DNA of 48,809 nucleotides from an uncultured Oscillibacter sp. (GCA_951800675.1 CATOKC010000005.1:1-48809), one strand, 5' to 3'; shown: positions 14,630 through 23,409, counted from the first letter of the stretch. Made by a program: numbers and translations. The notes: generated by a model from the sequence alone, not told the origin.

Positions 14630-16018
14630 ATGGTACATCAATACAAGCTGAACGGCTATAACCTCGTCCTGGACAGCTGCTCCGGCGGCGTCCACGTGGT
14701 GGACGAGGTGGCCTATGACCTGATTGCCCTCTACCCGGACCATACGCCGGAGGAGATCGTACAAACCCTGCTGGAAACCTACCGGGACCGCCCCGATGTG
14801 ACGGAGGCGGAGCTCCGGGAGTGCCTGGCCGACGTGGAGTCCCTGGTAAAATCCGGGCAGCTCTACACCCCCGACACCTTTTCGGACATCGCCGGGACCT
14901 TTAAAGAGCGCTCCGGCGACGTGGTGAAGGCCCTCTGCCTTCATGTGGCCCACACCTGCAATTTGAACTGCTCCTACTGCTTCGCGAGCCAGGGGAAGTA
15001 CCATGGGGACCGGGCCCTCATGAGCTTCGAGGTGGGAAAGCGGGCCCTGGACTTCCTCATCGCCCACTCCGGAACCCGGACGAACCTGGAGGTGGACTTC
15101 TTCGGCGGCGAGCCGCTGATGAACTGGCAGGTGGTGAAGGACCTGGTGGCCTATGCCCGGACCCAGGAGGGGCCCCAGCACAAGCGCTTCCGCTTCACCC
15201 TCACCACCAACGGGATGCTCATTGACGAAGACGTCATCGACTTTGCCAACCGGGAGATGGACAACGTGGTCCTCTCCCTGGACGGGCGGAAGGAGATTCA
15301 CGACGCCCTTCGGGTGGACTACGCCGGAAACGGCAGCTATGACCGCGTCGTCCCCAAGTTCCAGGAGCTGGTGAAGGCCCGGGGAGGAAGCCGCTATTAC
15401 ATGCGGGGCACCTTCACCCACCGGAACCCCGACTTCACGAAGGACCTCTTCCACATGGCGGACCTGGGCTTTACCGAGCTTTCCATGGAGCCGGTGGTCT
15501 GCGCCCCGGGGGACCCGGCGGCCCTGACGGCGGAGGACTTGGAGATCGTCAAGGAGCAGTACGAGCTCCTGGCGAAGGAAATGCTGGGGCGCCATAAGGA
15601 AGGCCGTCCCATCACCTTCTATCACTACATGCTGGACCTCACGGGTGGCCCCTGCGTCTATAAGCGGGTCTCCGGCTGCGGCTCCGGCACGGAGTACATG
15701 GCCGTCACCCCCTGGGGGGACCTGTACCCCTGCCACCAGTTCGTGGGGGAGGAAGCCTATAAGCTGGGGGACGTGTGGAAGGGCGTGACGAACGCCGTCC
15801 TGCGGGAGAAGTTCCGCTCCTGCAACGCCTACGCCCGGCCCGAGTGCGCGGACTGCTGGGCCAAGCTTTACTGCTCCGGCGGCTGCGCCGCCAACGCCTA
15901 CCACGCCTCCGGCTCCATCCGGGGGGTCTATGAGGCGGGCTGCGAGCTCTTCCGCAAGCGGATGGAGTGCGCCATCATGCTCCAGGCCGCCCTGGCGGAA
16001 GAGGCGGAGGAAGCATGA
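14630..16018 (+). CDS. scfB: Thioether-forming radical SAM SCIFF maturase
   Basis: A 462-residue radical SAM peptide-modifying enzyme. Residues 1 to about 90 form the PqqD-like recognition element that binds the SCIFF leader. The radical SAM cluster is C110-x3-C114-x2-C117 in HTCNLNCSYCFASQGKYHGD. The motif FFGGEPLMNW follows, then the barrel, then a SPASM region with auxiliary-cluster cysteines from about 343 (GPCVYKRVSGCG, GDLYPCH) to ECADCWAKLYCSGGC near 405-418. This is the classic three-cluster maturase, which makes thioether bonds in the peptide encoded just upstream. The ATG at 14630 has TTGGGAGGA. Its stop overlaps the next gene's start by 4 bp. Confidence 0.97.
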   Translation: MVHQYKLNGYNLVLDSCSGGVHVVDEVAYDLIALYPDHTPEEIVQTLLETYRDRPDVTEAELRECLADVESLVKSGQLYTPDTFSDIAGTFKERSGDVVKALCLHVAHTCNLNCSYCFASQGKYHGDRALMSFEVGKRALDFLIAHSGTRTNLEVDFFGGEPLMNWQVVKDLVAYARTQEGPQHKRFRFTLTTNGMLIDEDVIDFANREMDNVVLSLDGRKEIHDALRVDYAGNGSYDRVVPKFQELVKARGGSRYYMRGTFTHRNPDFTKDLFHMADLGFTELSMEPVVCAPGDPAALTAEDLEIVKEQYELLAKEMLGRHKEGRPITFYHYMLDLTGGPCVYKRVSGCGSGTEYMAVTPWGDLYPCHQFVGEEAYKLGDVWKGVTNAVLREKFRSCNAYARPECADCWAKLYCSGGCAANAYHASGSIRGVYEAGCELFRKRMECAIMLQAALAEEAEEA

Positions 16019-17355
16019 CCACCCCCCTGGCGGACTTCCTCCGGGCCTACGCCGCCTCCGGCATGGCCCGGCTCCACATGCCGGGGCACAAGGGCCGGGG
16101 GCCCTTGGGCTGCGAGGCCTGGGACCTGACGGAGATTTCCGGGGCGGACTCCCTCTATGAGGCCTCCGGGGTCATTGCGGAGAGCGAGGAAAACGCCTCC
16201 GCCCTCTTCGGCTCCGCCGCCACGTTCTACTCCACCGAAGGGTCTACCCAGTGCGTCAAGGCCATGCTGTTCCTGGCCCTCCAGAACCGGCCGGCGGGGA
16301 CGCCGCCGGTGATTCTGGCCGCCCGGAACGTCCACAAATCCTTCGTCCACGCCGCCGCCCTGCTGGACTTCGAGCCCCTTTGGCTCTGGCCGGAGGAGGG
16401 GACAAGCTCCCTCTGCGCCTGTCCCGTTACGGCGGAGGGCCTGGAAAGGGCCCTGTCCGCCCTGCCCGCGCCCCCCGCCGCCGTCTACGTCACCAGCCCC
16501 GATTACTTAGGGAATATGGCGGATATCTCCGCCCTGGCGGAGGTGTGCCGGGCCCATAAAACGCCGCTTCTGGCGGACAACGCCCACGGGGCCTATCTGC
16601 GCTTCCTCTCTCCCTCCCGCCACCCCCTGGACCTGGGGGCGGACCTCGCCTGCGATTCCGCCCACAAGACCCTGCCGGTCCTCACCGGCGGGGCGTATCT
16701 GCATATCTCCAAAACCGCCCCGGCGGCGTTTCGGGAGAACGCCCGGGCCGCCCTGGCCCTCTTCGGGTCCACCAGCCCGTCCTATCTGACCCTGGCCTCC
16801 CTGGACCTGTGCGGCCGCTATCTATCAGAAAATTACCCCGCCCGGCTGGCGGAGGCCGTCCGCCGCCTGGAGGCCCTGGGGAAAACCCTTTCCGCCAACG
16901 GCTGGCAGGTTGAACCCTCCGACCCTCTCCGCCTGACCCTTCGGGCCCCGGCGGGCCTGACGGGTCTGGACCTGGCGGACCGCCTCCGCCGGGGCGGCGC
17001 GGAATGCGAGTACGCGGACCGGGACTTCCTGGTCCTCATGACCACGCCGGGGAACACCCCGGAGGACCTTGCCCGCGTTTCCGCCGCCCTGGGGGAAAAC
17101 CGGGCTCCCGCCGCCCCGGCGGTTTTCCTGCCCCTGGCAAAGGGAGAGCGGGTCCTGTCCATCCGGGAGGCCCTGTTCGCCCATCAGGAGTCCGTCCCGG
17201 CGGAGGAGAGCCTGGGCCGGGTCTGCGGCGCGCCCACGGTGGGCTGTCCCCCGGCGGTGCCCATCGCCGTGTCCGGGGAGCGGATTGGGCCGGAGGCCCT
17301 GGCGCTGTTTCACTATTACGGCGTAAAACGCGTGGATGTTTTGGGCCGTGTTTGA
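16015..17355 (+). CDS. PLP-dependent Orn/Lys/Arg decarboxylase-like enzyme
   Basis: A 446-residue member of the basic amino-acid decarboxylase family (SpeA/Cad-like, fold type I). It opens with RLHMPGHKGRGPLGCEAWDLTEI, the family's PGHKG motif. The PLP lysine is K218 in DSAHKTLPVLTGG, and DNAHGAYLRF holds the cofactor aspartate. Residues about 340-440 form the C-terminal domain (AGECEYADRDFLVLMTTPGN, REALFAH). The substrate (arginine, lysine or ornithine) cannot be read from the sequence. It starts by a 4-bp overlap with scfB (ATGA), so the two are translationally coupled, though a role in SCIFF maturation is not established. Its final codons and stop lie inside the left arm of the 160-bp hairpin element that follows, suggesting the C-terminus was altered by insertion. 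Confidence 0.88.
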   Translation: MTTPLADFLRAYAASGMARLHMPGHKGRGPLGCEAWDLTEISGADSLYEASGVIAESEENASALFGSAATFYSTEGSTQCVKAMLFLALQNRPAGTPPVILAARNVHKSFVHAAALLDFEPLWLWPEEGTSSLCACPVTAEGLERALSALPAPPAAVYVTSPDYLGNMADISALAEVCRAHKTPLLADNAHGAYLRFLSPSRHPLDLGADLACDSAHKTLPVLTGGAYLHISKTAPAAFRENARAALALFGSTSPSYLTLASLDLCGRYLSENYPARLAEAVRRLEALGKTLSANGWQVEPSDPLRLTLRAPAGLTGLDLADRLRRGGAECEYADRDFLVLMTTPGNTPEDLARVSAALGENRAPAAPAVFLPLAKGERVLSIREALFAHQESVPAEESLGRVCGAPTVGCPPAVPIAVSGERIGPEALALFHYYGVKRVDVLGRV

Positions 17356-17503
17356 AAAATGGCAAAACGCCGTCTTTGGGCATCTTTTTCCGCCAGGACT
17401 GCGTTGATTTGACTTGAAATCTGTCAGGATTCCCGCGTCAAATCGCCTTGCTTGGCAAAAAATCTGCCCCAATCCGGCATTCCGCCAATTTTCAAACAAG
17501 GCC
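17344..17503. mobile_element. MITE-like 160-bp hairpin element
   Basis: The ends GGCCGTGTTTGAAAAATGGC and (reverse complement of the right end) GGCCTTGTTTGAAAATTGGC match at 18 of 20 positions. The similarity runs inward almost to the centre, where GATTTGAC faces GTCAAATC, so the whole element folds back on itself. It has no open frame. I see no clear target-site duplication. It is AT-richer than its surroundings and contains the stop codon of the decarboxylase-like gene. Size and structure suit a non-autonomous transposable element, though an unusual structured RNA is possible. Confidence 0.7.
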
Positions 17504-17545
17504 TAAAGAGTGAAAATTAAAAAATGAGGCACACTAGCCTTGCGG

Positions 17546-17577
17546 CCCCGTTCCTCTGGCACGGGGCAAATTTTTTT
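17546..17577 (+). terminator. Terminator just upstream of the ferredoxin gene
   Basis: CCCCGT pairs with ACGGGG, loop of nine, then CAAA and seven Ts. It ends only about 19 bp before the ferredoxin ATG, so it ends the scfB-decarboxylase transcript or attenuates the ferredoxin gene. Confidence 0.75.
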
Positions 17578-17595
17578 CAGAATAGGAGAAACGCG

Positions 17596-17775
17596 ATGAA
17601 CGCGACGGTAAATGAAAGCTGCATTGGCTGCGGCCTGTGCGCCGGGAACTGCCCGGAGGTATTTTCCATGGGAGACGACGGCTTTGCCCACGGCGGAGAG
17701 GTCCCTGACGGAATGCTGGACGCGGCCCAGAGCGCCCGGGACGAGTGCCCGGTGAGCGCCATCAGCATCGGATAA
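17596..17775 (+). CDS. 4Fe-4S ferredoxin
   Basis: A 59-residue ferredoxin with one cluster: C9-I-G-C12-G-L-C15 in SCIGCGLCAGNCP (C19 is an additional cysteine) and C51 in DECPVSAISIG. It transfers single low-potential electrons in the cytoplasm. Radical SAM and flavin enzymes nearby (scfB) could use it, but that is inference. The ATG at 17596 follows ATAGGAG. It is directly behind a terminator and ends inside a 24-bp inverted repeat shared with lepA. I found no convincing promoter between the terminator and the start, which makes its expression unclear. Confidence 0.95.
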   Translation: MNATVNESCIGCGLCAGNCPEVFSMGDDGFAHGGEVPDGMLDAAQSARDECPVSAISIG

Positions 17776-17816
17776 AGGAAGGACCGCCAAAAGGCGGTCC
17801 TTCCTTTATCCGATGC
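17765..17816. terminator. 24-bp perfect inverted repeat, bidirectional terminator
   Basis: The left arm (17765-17788) starts in the last three codons of ferredoxin and the right arm (17793-17816) faces lepA; loop AAAA. Arms end GGACCGCC / GGCGGTCC. With TTTCC and TTTATCC segments it can act for both convergent genes, but a perfect stem of this length including coding DNA is unusual. Confidence 0.75.
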
Positions 17817-17844
17817 CGATTTTTCCTTCCCGTCGGGAAAGCCT

Positions 17845-19650
17845 TTACTCGTCCAGCTTGAGCACCGCCAGAAACGCCTCCGTGGGAATCTGCACGGAGC
17901 CCAGGGAGCGCATCTTCTTCTTGCCCTCCTTCTGCTTTTCCAGCAGCTTTTTCTTCCGGGTGATGTCGCCGCCGTAGCACTTGGCCAGCACGTCCTTCCG
18001 CATGGCCTTGACGGTCTCCCGGGCGATGACCCGCCCGCCGATGGCCGCCTGCACCGGCACCTCGAAGAGCTGGCGGGGGATGTTCTCCTTCAGCTTCTCG
18101 CAGAGCTTCCGGGCCCGGGGATAGGCCTTGTCCTTGTGGGCGATGAAGCTCAGCGCGTCCACCTGGTCGCCGTTGAGCAGCAAATCCACCTTCACCAGCT
18201 CGCTGGGCCGGTAGCCGGAGAGCTCGTAGTCCAGCGAGGCGTAGCCCTTCGTGTTGGCCTTCAGCGTGTCGAAGAAATCGTAAATAATCTCGTTCAGCGG
18301 CATCTGGTAATGGAGCTCCACCAGGTGGGTGTCCAGGTACTGCATGTCCTTGAACTCCCCCCGCCGCTCCTGGCACATGGGCATGATGTTCCCCACGTAG
18401 TCGTTGGGGCTGATGATGGAGACCTTGACATAGGGCTCCTCCGCCCGCTCGATGGAGGCCGGGTCCGGGTAATTATGGGGATTGTCCACCCGGACCAGGC
18501 TGCCGTCCGTTTTATAAACATCGTAAATTACGGAGGGTAATGTGGTCACCAGGTCCAAATCAAATTCCCGCTCCAGCCGCTCCTGGATGACCTCCATGTG
18601 GAGCATGCCCAAAAAGCCGCAGCGGAAGCCGAAGCCCAGGGCCACGGAGGACTCGGGCTCAAAGCTCAGCGACGCGTCGTTGAGCCGGAGCTTTTCCAGC
18701 GCGTCCCGCAGGTCCGGGTACTTGGACCCGTCCTCGGTGTAAATGCCGCAGTAGACCATGGGCTGCACGGGCCGGTAGCCCGGGAGGGCCTCCGCCGCCG
18801 GGTTTGCCCCGTCCGTCACCGTGTCGCCCACCCGGGTGTCCTGGACGTTTTTGATGGAGGCGGTGAAATAGCCCACCTCCCCTGCCCGAAGGCAGTCACA
18901 GGGCTCCATGCCGAGAGGCAGCAGATGCCCGCACTCCACCACCTGGTAGCTGGCGCCGGAGGCCATCATCTTCACCGTCTGCCCCGCCCGGAGAGAGCCC
19001 TCCATCAGGCGCATATAAACGATGACCCCCCGGTAGCTGTCGTACTGGCTGTCGAAAATCAGGGCCTTGAGGGGGGCCTTCTCGTCCCCGGAGGGGGGCG
19101 GGACGTTTTTCACAATGTCCTCCAGCACCGCGTCGATGTTGACCCCCTGCTTGGCGGAAATCTCCGGCGCGTCCAGGGCGGGGAGGCCGATGATGTCCTC
19201 CACCTCCTGCTTGGCCTGGGCGGGGTTGGCGGCGGGGAGGTCGATTTTGTTGAACACCGGGAGAATCTCCAGGTCGTGCTCCATGGCGAGGTAGGTGTTG
19301 GCCAGGGTCTGGGCCTCCACGCCCTGGGTGGAGTCCACCACCAGCACGGCCCCCTCGCAGGCGGCCAGGGACCGGGACACCTCGTAGTTAAAGTCCACAT
19401 GGCCCGGGGTGTCGATGAGGTTCAGGGCGTAGTCCTCCCCGTCGGCGGCGGTGTAGTTCAGCCGCACGGCCCGGGCCTTGATGGTGATGCCCCGCTCCCG
19501 CTCTAAGTCCATGTTGTCCAGGAGCTGGCTCTCCATCTCCCGCTGGCTGACGGCGTTGCACTTCTCCAGAAGGCGGTCCGCCAGGGTGGACTTGCCGTGG
19601 TCAATATGGGCGATGATGGAAAAGTTGCGGATGTGGTCTTGGTTTATCAT
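17845..19650 (-). CDS. lepA: Elongation factor 4 (LepA) GTPase
   Basis: A 601-residue LepA, normal length. It is a ribosome-binding GTPase that acts on translation under stress and back-translocates stalled ribosomes in vitro. GTPase motifs are AHIDHGKST (14-22), DTPGHVDF and NKIDLP; the LepA-specific C-terminal domain shows [29 protein letters not shown] and [25 protein letters not shown], ending [16 protein letters not shown]. The ATG has AAGGAGG 10 bp upstream. It is the first gene of a minus-strand run; the gene upstream is a small unrelated hypothetical protein. Confidence 0.98.
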   Translation of the reverse strand: MINQDHIRNFSIIAHIDHGKSTLADRLLEKCNAVSQREMESQLLDNMDLERERGITIKARAVRLNYTAADGEDYALNLIDTPGHVDFNYEVSRSLAACEGAVLVVDSTQGVEAQTLANTYLAMEHDLEILPVFNKIDLPAANPAQAKQEVEDIIGLPALDAPEISAKQGVNIDAVLEDIVKNVPPPSGDEKAPLKALIFDSQYDSYRGVIVYMRLMEGSLRAGQTVKMMASGASYQVVECGHLLPLGMEPCDCLRAGEVGYFTASIKNVQDTRVGDTVTDGANPAAEALPGYRPVQPMVYCGIYTEDGSKYPDLRDALEKLRLNDASLSFEPESSVALGFGFRCGFLGMLHMEVIQERLEREFDLDLVTTLPSVIYDVYKTDGSLVRVDNPHNYPDPASIERAEEPYVKVSIISPNDYVGNIMPMCQERRGEFKDMQYLDTHLVELHYQMPLNEIIYDFFDTLKANTKGYASLDYELSGYRPSELVKVDLLLNGDQVDALSFIAHKDKAYPRARKLCEKLKENIPRQLFEVPVQAAIGGRVIARETVKAMRKDVLAKCYGGDITRKKKLLEKQKEGKKKMRSLGSVQIPTEAFLAVLKLDE

Positions 19651-19684
19651 AGAAAAAAGCCTCCTTGGGGAAGTCTTGATGGTG

Positions 19685-20092
19685 TCATACTTGCGGAAGA
19701 TGGGGGTACACCGCCGCCCACACGCCGGTGTCCGGGTCCCGCTCCAGGACTAGAACGTCGGGACTTGTCCCCCGGTCGAAGTATATCCGTTCGGCGGAAT
19801 CATCCGGGTGAATGTCAAACCTGTATTCTGACCCAATGCTGCTGTTCAGCCCGCCGAAGCAGCTGTAAAAGGAGCAGTGGATCTCATCGCCGAACTGCTT
19901 GGCCTCCATGGCCCGGATGAAGCCCATGGAACCCTCGGGAAACGTCTGTACCGTGACGATGGACCCGTCGTCAGAGACAGAAAACTTTTGCAGATCGATG
20001 TCCGTCCTCTTATGAAAGCCCGGCAGCACGAACAGTATCCCGGCGGCCGCGCCGATGAGGAAAGCCAGGACAATGGGCAGGATTTTTTTCAT
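19685..20092 (-). CDS. Membrane-anchored hypothetical protein
   Basis: A 135-residue protein with one N-terminal hydrophobic segment ([20 protein letters not shown]) that would be a signal anchor, and an extracytoplasmic domain of about 105 residues with CSFYSCFGG (two cysteines close together) and no recognised motif. It follows AAAGGAGG. It sits 14 bp after the SGNH-type gene and before lepA, on the same strand, so it may be the tail of the surface-modification operon. Function unknown. Confidence 0.7.
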   Translation of the reverse strand: MKKILPIVLAFLIGAAAGILFVLPGFHKRTDIDLQKFSVSDDGSIVTVQTFPEGSMGFIRAMEAKQFGDEIHCSFYSCFGGLNSSIGSEYRFDIHPDDSAERIYFDRGTSPDVLVLERDPDTGVWAAVYPHLPQV

Positions 20093-20106
20093 GGGGCCCT
20101 CCTTTT

Positions 20107-21207
20107 TCAGCTCTTGCGCCAGTCCGGCGGCTGGTCATGGTCCTCGTACCACCGCTCCCAGAACTCGCCGTCCCACAGCGCGTCGTAGTCATAGTGTATC
20201 ACAAAGTCCCGCCAGTCCGCCAGGGTCTTCTCCACGTCCTCCTCCCGGAGGAGGAACTTCTCGGCGCAGACGTTCCCAAGCACCCATTTCCCGGCCTCGC
20301 CGGAGTGGTGGATATAGTCGCAGTAGTTGTTCAGCTCCGTCACCATGTCCTTGGCAAAGAGCGGCGCGTGGACCCGGACGTTGGGCCAGCGGTTCAGGGT
20401 GTGGCACGCCGTCCGCAGGGCCGTGAGCCGGGCGTCCAGGTCCCCCCGGCGGAGGCAGCGGTCCCAGGAGAGGATGCTGTAGGGGGAGAGGAAAATCTCG
20501 AACTTCGCCTCCGGGTGGTCCTGAAACCAGTCCTCCATCACCGCCAGATTCTCCAGGGTAAATTGCAGATAGGCGTTTTCCGGCGTCCGCTCCTCCGAAA
20601 CCGGGGGACGGTCATAGGTCCGCAGGGCCTCGTACCTCCCCCACCGGGAGGTCTTGTCCCAGGTGAAGCCCTCGTCCAGGGTCTGCCCGCCGCCCTGGCG
20701 GGCGGTTATAAGGGCGTAGAGGCTGTAGTAGAGGGAGTCCTTATTCAGAAGATACTTCACGTCGTCCAGGGGATTCCGGTTATAAAGGTACTCCGGCATG
20801 GCGTCCGTCACGCCCCGTCCGTCCCGGATGAGGGTGTTTAAATCCAGGGCGAACAGCACCCGCTCCGGCGGGTTCTCCCGGAAGAGCAGGTCCACCACCC
20901 GGTCGAATTCGGAAAAGTACCCGTCGGGAATCGTGATCCGCAGGCCGGGACCGTGGTAGAATTCCTCGATCCAGGCGGCGCGGTAGTTGGCGGCCATGGA
21001 GGTGCCCAGGAGGACCGTGTCCGCCGGGACGTTCTTCGCCATGCCCGCCGCCTGATACCGCTCGTTGAAAAAGGCAGGGAGGCGGTCCTCCGGCATCCGG
21101 TAGTAGAGGCAGGGGTCCACGGCGTACACAATCCCGCCGCACAGGGCCAGGGCCGCCAGCAGGGAAGCCAGGAAGCGGCGGGCCCAGCGCGCATAAATCT
21201 TATTCAT
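20107..21207 (-). CDS. DltD/AlgX-like SGNH-type protein paired with MBOAT
   Basis: A 366-residue protein with an N-terminal membrane anchor (about 12-30) and an SGNH-like extracytoplasmic domain: LLGTSMAANYR puts the nucleophile-position serine at S70, and the DYIHHSG segment near residue 300 gives the Asp-x-x-His pair. Such proteins usually accompany MBOAT O-acyltransferases (DltB/DltD, AlgI/AlgJ, PatA/PatB) and move or hydrolyse acyl groups on surface polymers. It starts 9 bp after the MBOAT gene and is co-transcribed with it. The polymer and acyl group cannot be deduced. No dltA or dltC is in the window, so this is not a standard D-alanine operon. Confidence 0.85.
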   Translation of the reverse strand: MNKIYARWARRFLASLLAALALCGGIVYAVDPCLYYRMPEDRLPAFFNERYQAAGMAKNVPADTVLLGTSMAANYRAAWIEEFYHGPGLRITIPDGYFSEFDRVVDLLFRENPPERVLFALDLNTLIRDGRGVTDAMPEYLYNRNPLDDVKYLLNKDSLYYSLYALITARQGGGQTLDEGFTWDKTSRWGRYEALRTYDRPPVSEERTPENAYLQFTLENLAVMEDWFQDHPEAKFEIFLSPYSILSWDRCLRRGDLDARLTALRTACHTLNRWPNVRVHAPLFAKDMVTELNNYCDYIHHSGEAGKWVLGNVCAEKFLLREEDVEKTLADWRDFVIHYDYDALWDGEFWERWYEDHDQPPDWRKS

Positions 21208-21216
21208 TGCTCAGCC

Positions 21217-22689
21217 TCAGAAATTGGAATAGATGAAGGTGGTCACCCCGGTGAAGGACAGCACGGACCACGCCGCGAGCAAAGCCAGGACCGCCGCCCG
21301 CCAGAAGGCGGGCTTAAAGTGGTCCATCTGCCCCACGGCGTTTCGGGGCCACAGCGCCGCCAGCAGGGCGGCGGTAAAGAGCCCATAGGTCAGGACCGGG
21401 GCCGTCCAGGCCCGGAGGGCGGGAAACACCATGCCGAAGGCCTTGGCCTCCTTGGCGAACACGTCCGCCATCAGCCACTCCGCCGGGGGGCGGAAGTCGG
21501 CGGTGACGGCGGTTTTCAGCAGCGTCAGCGCCTGGGGAACGCCGGGGGCCCGGAAAAAGACCCAGGCGGCGTTGACAAAAGCGAAGGTCACGGCCCAGCG
21601 CAGGAGTCTCGGAAGCCTCTCCCGGCCCTTGCCCCAGGCCCGCTCCACGATCTGGCCCAGGCCGTGGAGCCCGCCCCAGATGAGGAAGGTCCACCCCGCC
21701 CCGTGCCAAAGGCCGCTGACAAGAAAGACGAGGAGAATATTGAGATAGGCCCGCCCGGTCCCCCGTTTGCTTCCCCCCAGGGGGAAGTACAGGCACTCCC
21801 GGAGGAAGGAGGTCAGGGTGATGTGCCACCGCTTCCAGAATTCCCCCACAGACAAGCTCCGGTAGGGGGAGTCGAAGTTCACCGGGAGGCGGAGGCCCAG
21901 GAGGCGGGCGCACCCGGCGGCAATGTCGCAGTAGCCGGAGAAGTCGAAGTACAATTGCAGGGTGTAGCCTAAAATCACCAGCCAGCCTCCGGGGGCGGAA
22001 AGCTCGTCCAGGCGGTCCCAGCCGTTGCCCACCACAATGCCCAGGTTGTCCGCCAGCAGCACCTTTTTCGCCATGCCGGAGGCGATGGCGTACAGGGCGG
22101 CGGCGAAGTCCTGCCCGTCCGGGCGGAGGAACTTCTCCCCGTGCAGCTGGGGGAAAAAGGCCTGGGGCTTCAAAATGGGGCCGGAGACCACGGAGGGGAA
22201 GAAGAAGGCGTAGAGGGGCAGGTCCTCCCGCTCCGGGCGGAAGCCGCCGGTATAGACTTCCTTCAAAAGCCAGAGCTGCTGGAAGGTGAAAAAGCTGAGG
22301 CCCAGGGGGACCCAGCCGAGGGACAGGCGGCCCCCGGTGACAAAGCCGGTGTATTTAAAGACCGCCAGCACGCCGATGTGCCAGGCCGCCGCTAAACAGA
22401 GGCAGCGGCGCCGGGCGGCGGTCCGGGGATAGGCGTAGGCAACGGGCCCGTCCCCTCCCGGCCGGACGCGGATATCCGGCGCGGTGAGGTACCCCACGGC
22501 GGCGGTGGAGACTGCCAGCCCCAAAGCCAGCACCAGCAGCGCGGCCCAGCCGCCCCCGATGATATAGAAAACCAGACAGGCCAGGGTCAGGCACTTCGCC
22601 GCGACGCGCCGGTCCCACCGGGCCAATCCCAGGCAGACGGCGGTGGTGACGGCGAGGAAGGCCAAAAAGTCAAACGATTGAAAATTCAT
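21217..22689 (-). CDS. MBOAT family O-acyltransferase
   Basis: A 490-residue integral membrane O-acyltransferase of the DltB/AlgI type. The signatures VPLGLSFFTFQQLWLLKEVYTGG, YAFFFPSVVSGPILKP, LYFDFSGYCDIAAGCARLLG and FWKRWHITLTSFLRECLYFPLGGSK are all present, and the catalytic histidine is H329 in GLWHGAGWTFLIWGGLHGLG. It should take an acyl group from a cytoplasmic donor and hand it across the membrane. Start ATG (22689) overlaps the upstream regulator's stop by 4 bp. The SGNH-type partner follows within 9 bp. Confidence 0.95.
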   Translation of the reverse strand: MNFQSFDFLAFLAVTTAVCLGLARWDRRVAAKCLTLACLVFYIIGGGWAALLVLALGLAVSTAAVGYLTAPDIRVRPGGDGPVAYAYPRTAARRRCLCLAAAWHIGVLAVFKYTGFVTGGRLSLGWVPLGLSFFTFQQLWLLKEVYTGGFRPEREDLPLYAFFFPSVVSGPILKPQAFFPQLHGEKFLRPDGQDFAAALYAIASGMAKKVLLADNLGIVVGNGWDRLDELSAPGGWLVILGYTLQLYFDFSGYCDIAAGCARLLGLRLPVNFDSPYRSLSVGEFWKRWHITLTSFLRECLYFPLGGSKRGTGRAYLNILLVFLVSGLWHGAGWTFLIWGGLHGLGQIVERAWGKGRERLPRLLRWAVTFAFVNAAWVFFRAPGVPQALTLLKTAVTADFRPPAEWLMADVFAKEAKAFGMVFPALRAWTAPVLTYGLFTAALLAALWPRNAVGQMDHFKPAFWRAAVLALLAAWSVLSFTGVTTFIYSNF

Positions 22690-23372
22690 TTTTCCGGCTG
22701 TCTGGAAAGGGCGGTGAGCCGGGCGTCGGCGGTGCTGAGGACCTGGGTCAGGCTCTGGCAGCGCCCCGGATAGGCGGCGTTGATGGCCGGGGACGAGAGG
22801 TCCGGGAACTCCGCCTTTTTGGCCTGGAGCTCCCGCAGGGCGGCGGCGTACCGGGCCTCGGCCAGCTTCCGGTCCGCGTCGGCCAGCCCCAGGCCGCAGG
22901 CGTTGGGGTCCAGAGCGAAATAGCCCTCGTTGGCCCCGGAGGAGCGGTAGAGGTGCCGGTAGAGCTGGTAGACGGCGCTTCCCAGGTAGGCGGAGGCGGC
23001 GTTGATGACGGCTTTATCCCCCAGCTTGCCCAGAAGCTCGAAGAGGACCCCCACCGCGCCGGAGAGGAGCTTGCTCTGGAGGGTGGCCAGGACGCTGCCC
23101 CGGAGGGTGCTTTTCGGCTCGGCGGCGTCCAGGATGTCCTGCTCCGTCAGCATGTTTCCCTCCCGGGAGAGGGTGCGGCCCAGGATGAAATCGGCGGAGA
23201 CGCCGTAATAATCGCAGGCCCGGACCACAAAGCGCAGGCCCGGCTCCCGGATGCCGTTTTCATAGTGGGAAAGGAGGGCCTGGGAGATGCCCAGCTCCCC
23301 GGCGGCCAGACGCTGGCTGACGCCCTTCTCCTGCCGCAGCAAGGACAAGGTGCGGGAAAACTCTGAACTCAT
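22686..23372 (-). CDS. XRE-family transcriptional regulator of the MBOAT operon
   Basis: A 228-residue protein with a Cro/CI helix-turn-helix at about 6-62 (LSLLRQEKGVSQRLAAGELGISQALLSHYENG). Residues 75-228 are helical with no recognised ligand domain. It overlaps the MBOAT gene by 4 bp, so it is translated with it, and two near-identical 11-bp palindromes flank its own promoter. Autoregulation of the operon is therefore likely. Whether it senses acyl metabolites or envelope stress cannot be read from the sequence. Start ATG at 23372 follows AAAGGAG. Confidence 0.87.
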   Translation of the reverse strand: MSSEFSRTLSLLRQEKGVSQRLAAGELGISQALLSHYENGIREPGLRFVVRACDYYGVSADFILGRTLSREGNMLTEQDILDAAEPKSTLRGSVLATLQSKLLSGAVGVLFELLGKLGDKAVINAASAYLGSAVYQLYRHLYRSSGANEGYFALDPNACGLGLADADRKLAEARYAAALRELQAKKAEFPDLSSPAINAAYPGRCQSLTQVLSTADARLTALSRQPEK

Positions 23373-23397
23373 AAGCGGACGCTCCTTTGGTCTAAAT

Positions 23398-23408
23398 TAC
23401 GCAACGTA
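23398..23408. promoter_or_regulatory. Operator-like palindrome 1 for the XRE-MBOAT operon
   Basis: TACGCAACGTA, a TACG-N3-CGTA palindrome, lies just downstream of the -10 box (23410-23415). It matches TACGCGATGTA at 23426-23436 in 9 of 11 positions. Confidence 0.6.
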
Positions 23409-23409
23409 T

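Noticed and set aside
14588..15904. 438-codon minus-strand frame over scfB
   Set aside because: Antisense to a clear radical SAM gene; residue composition is typical of GC-rich shadows.
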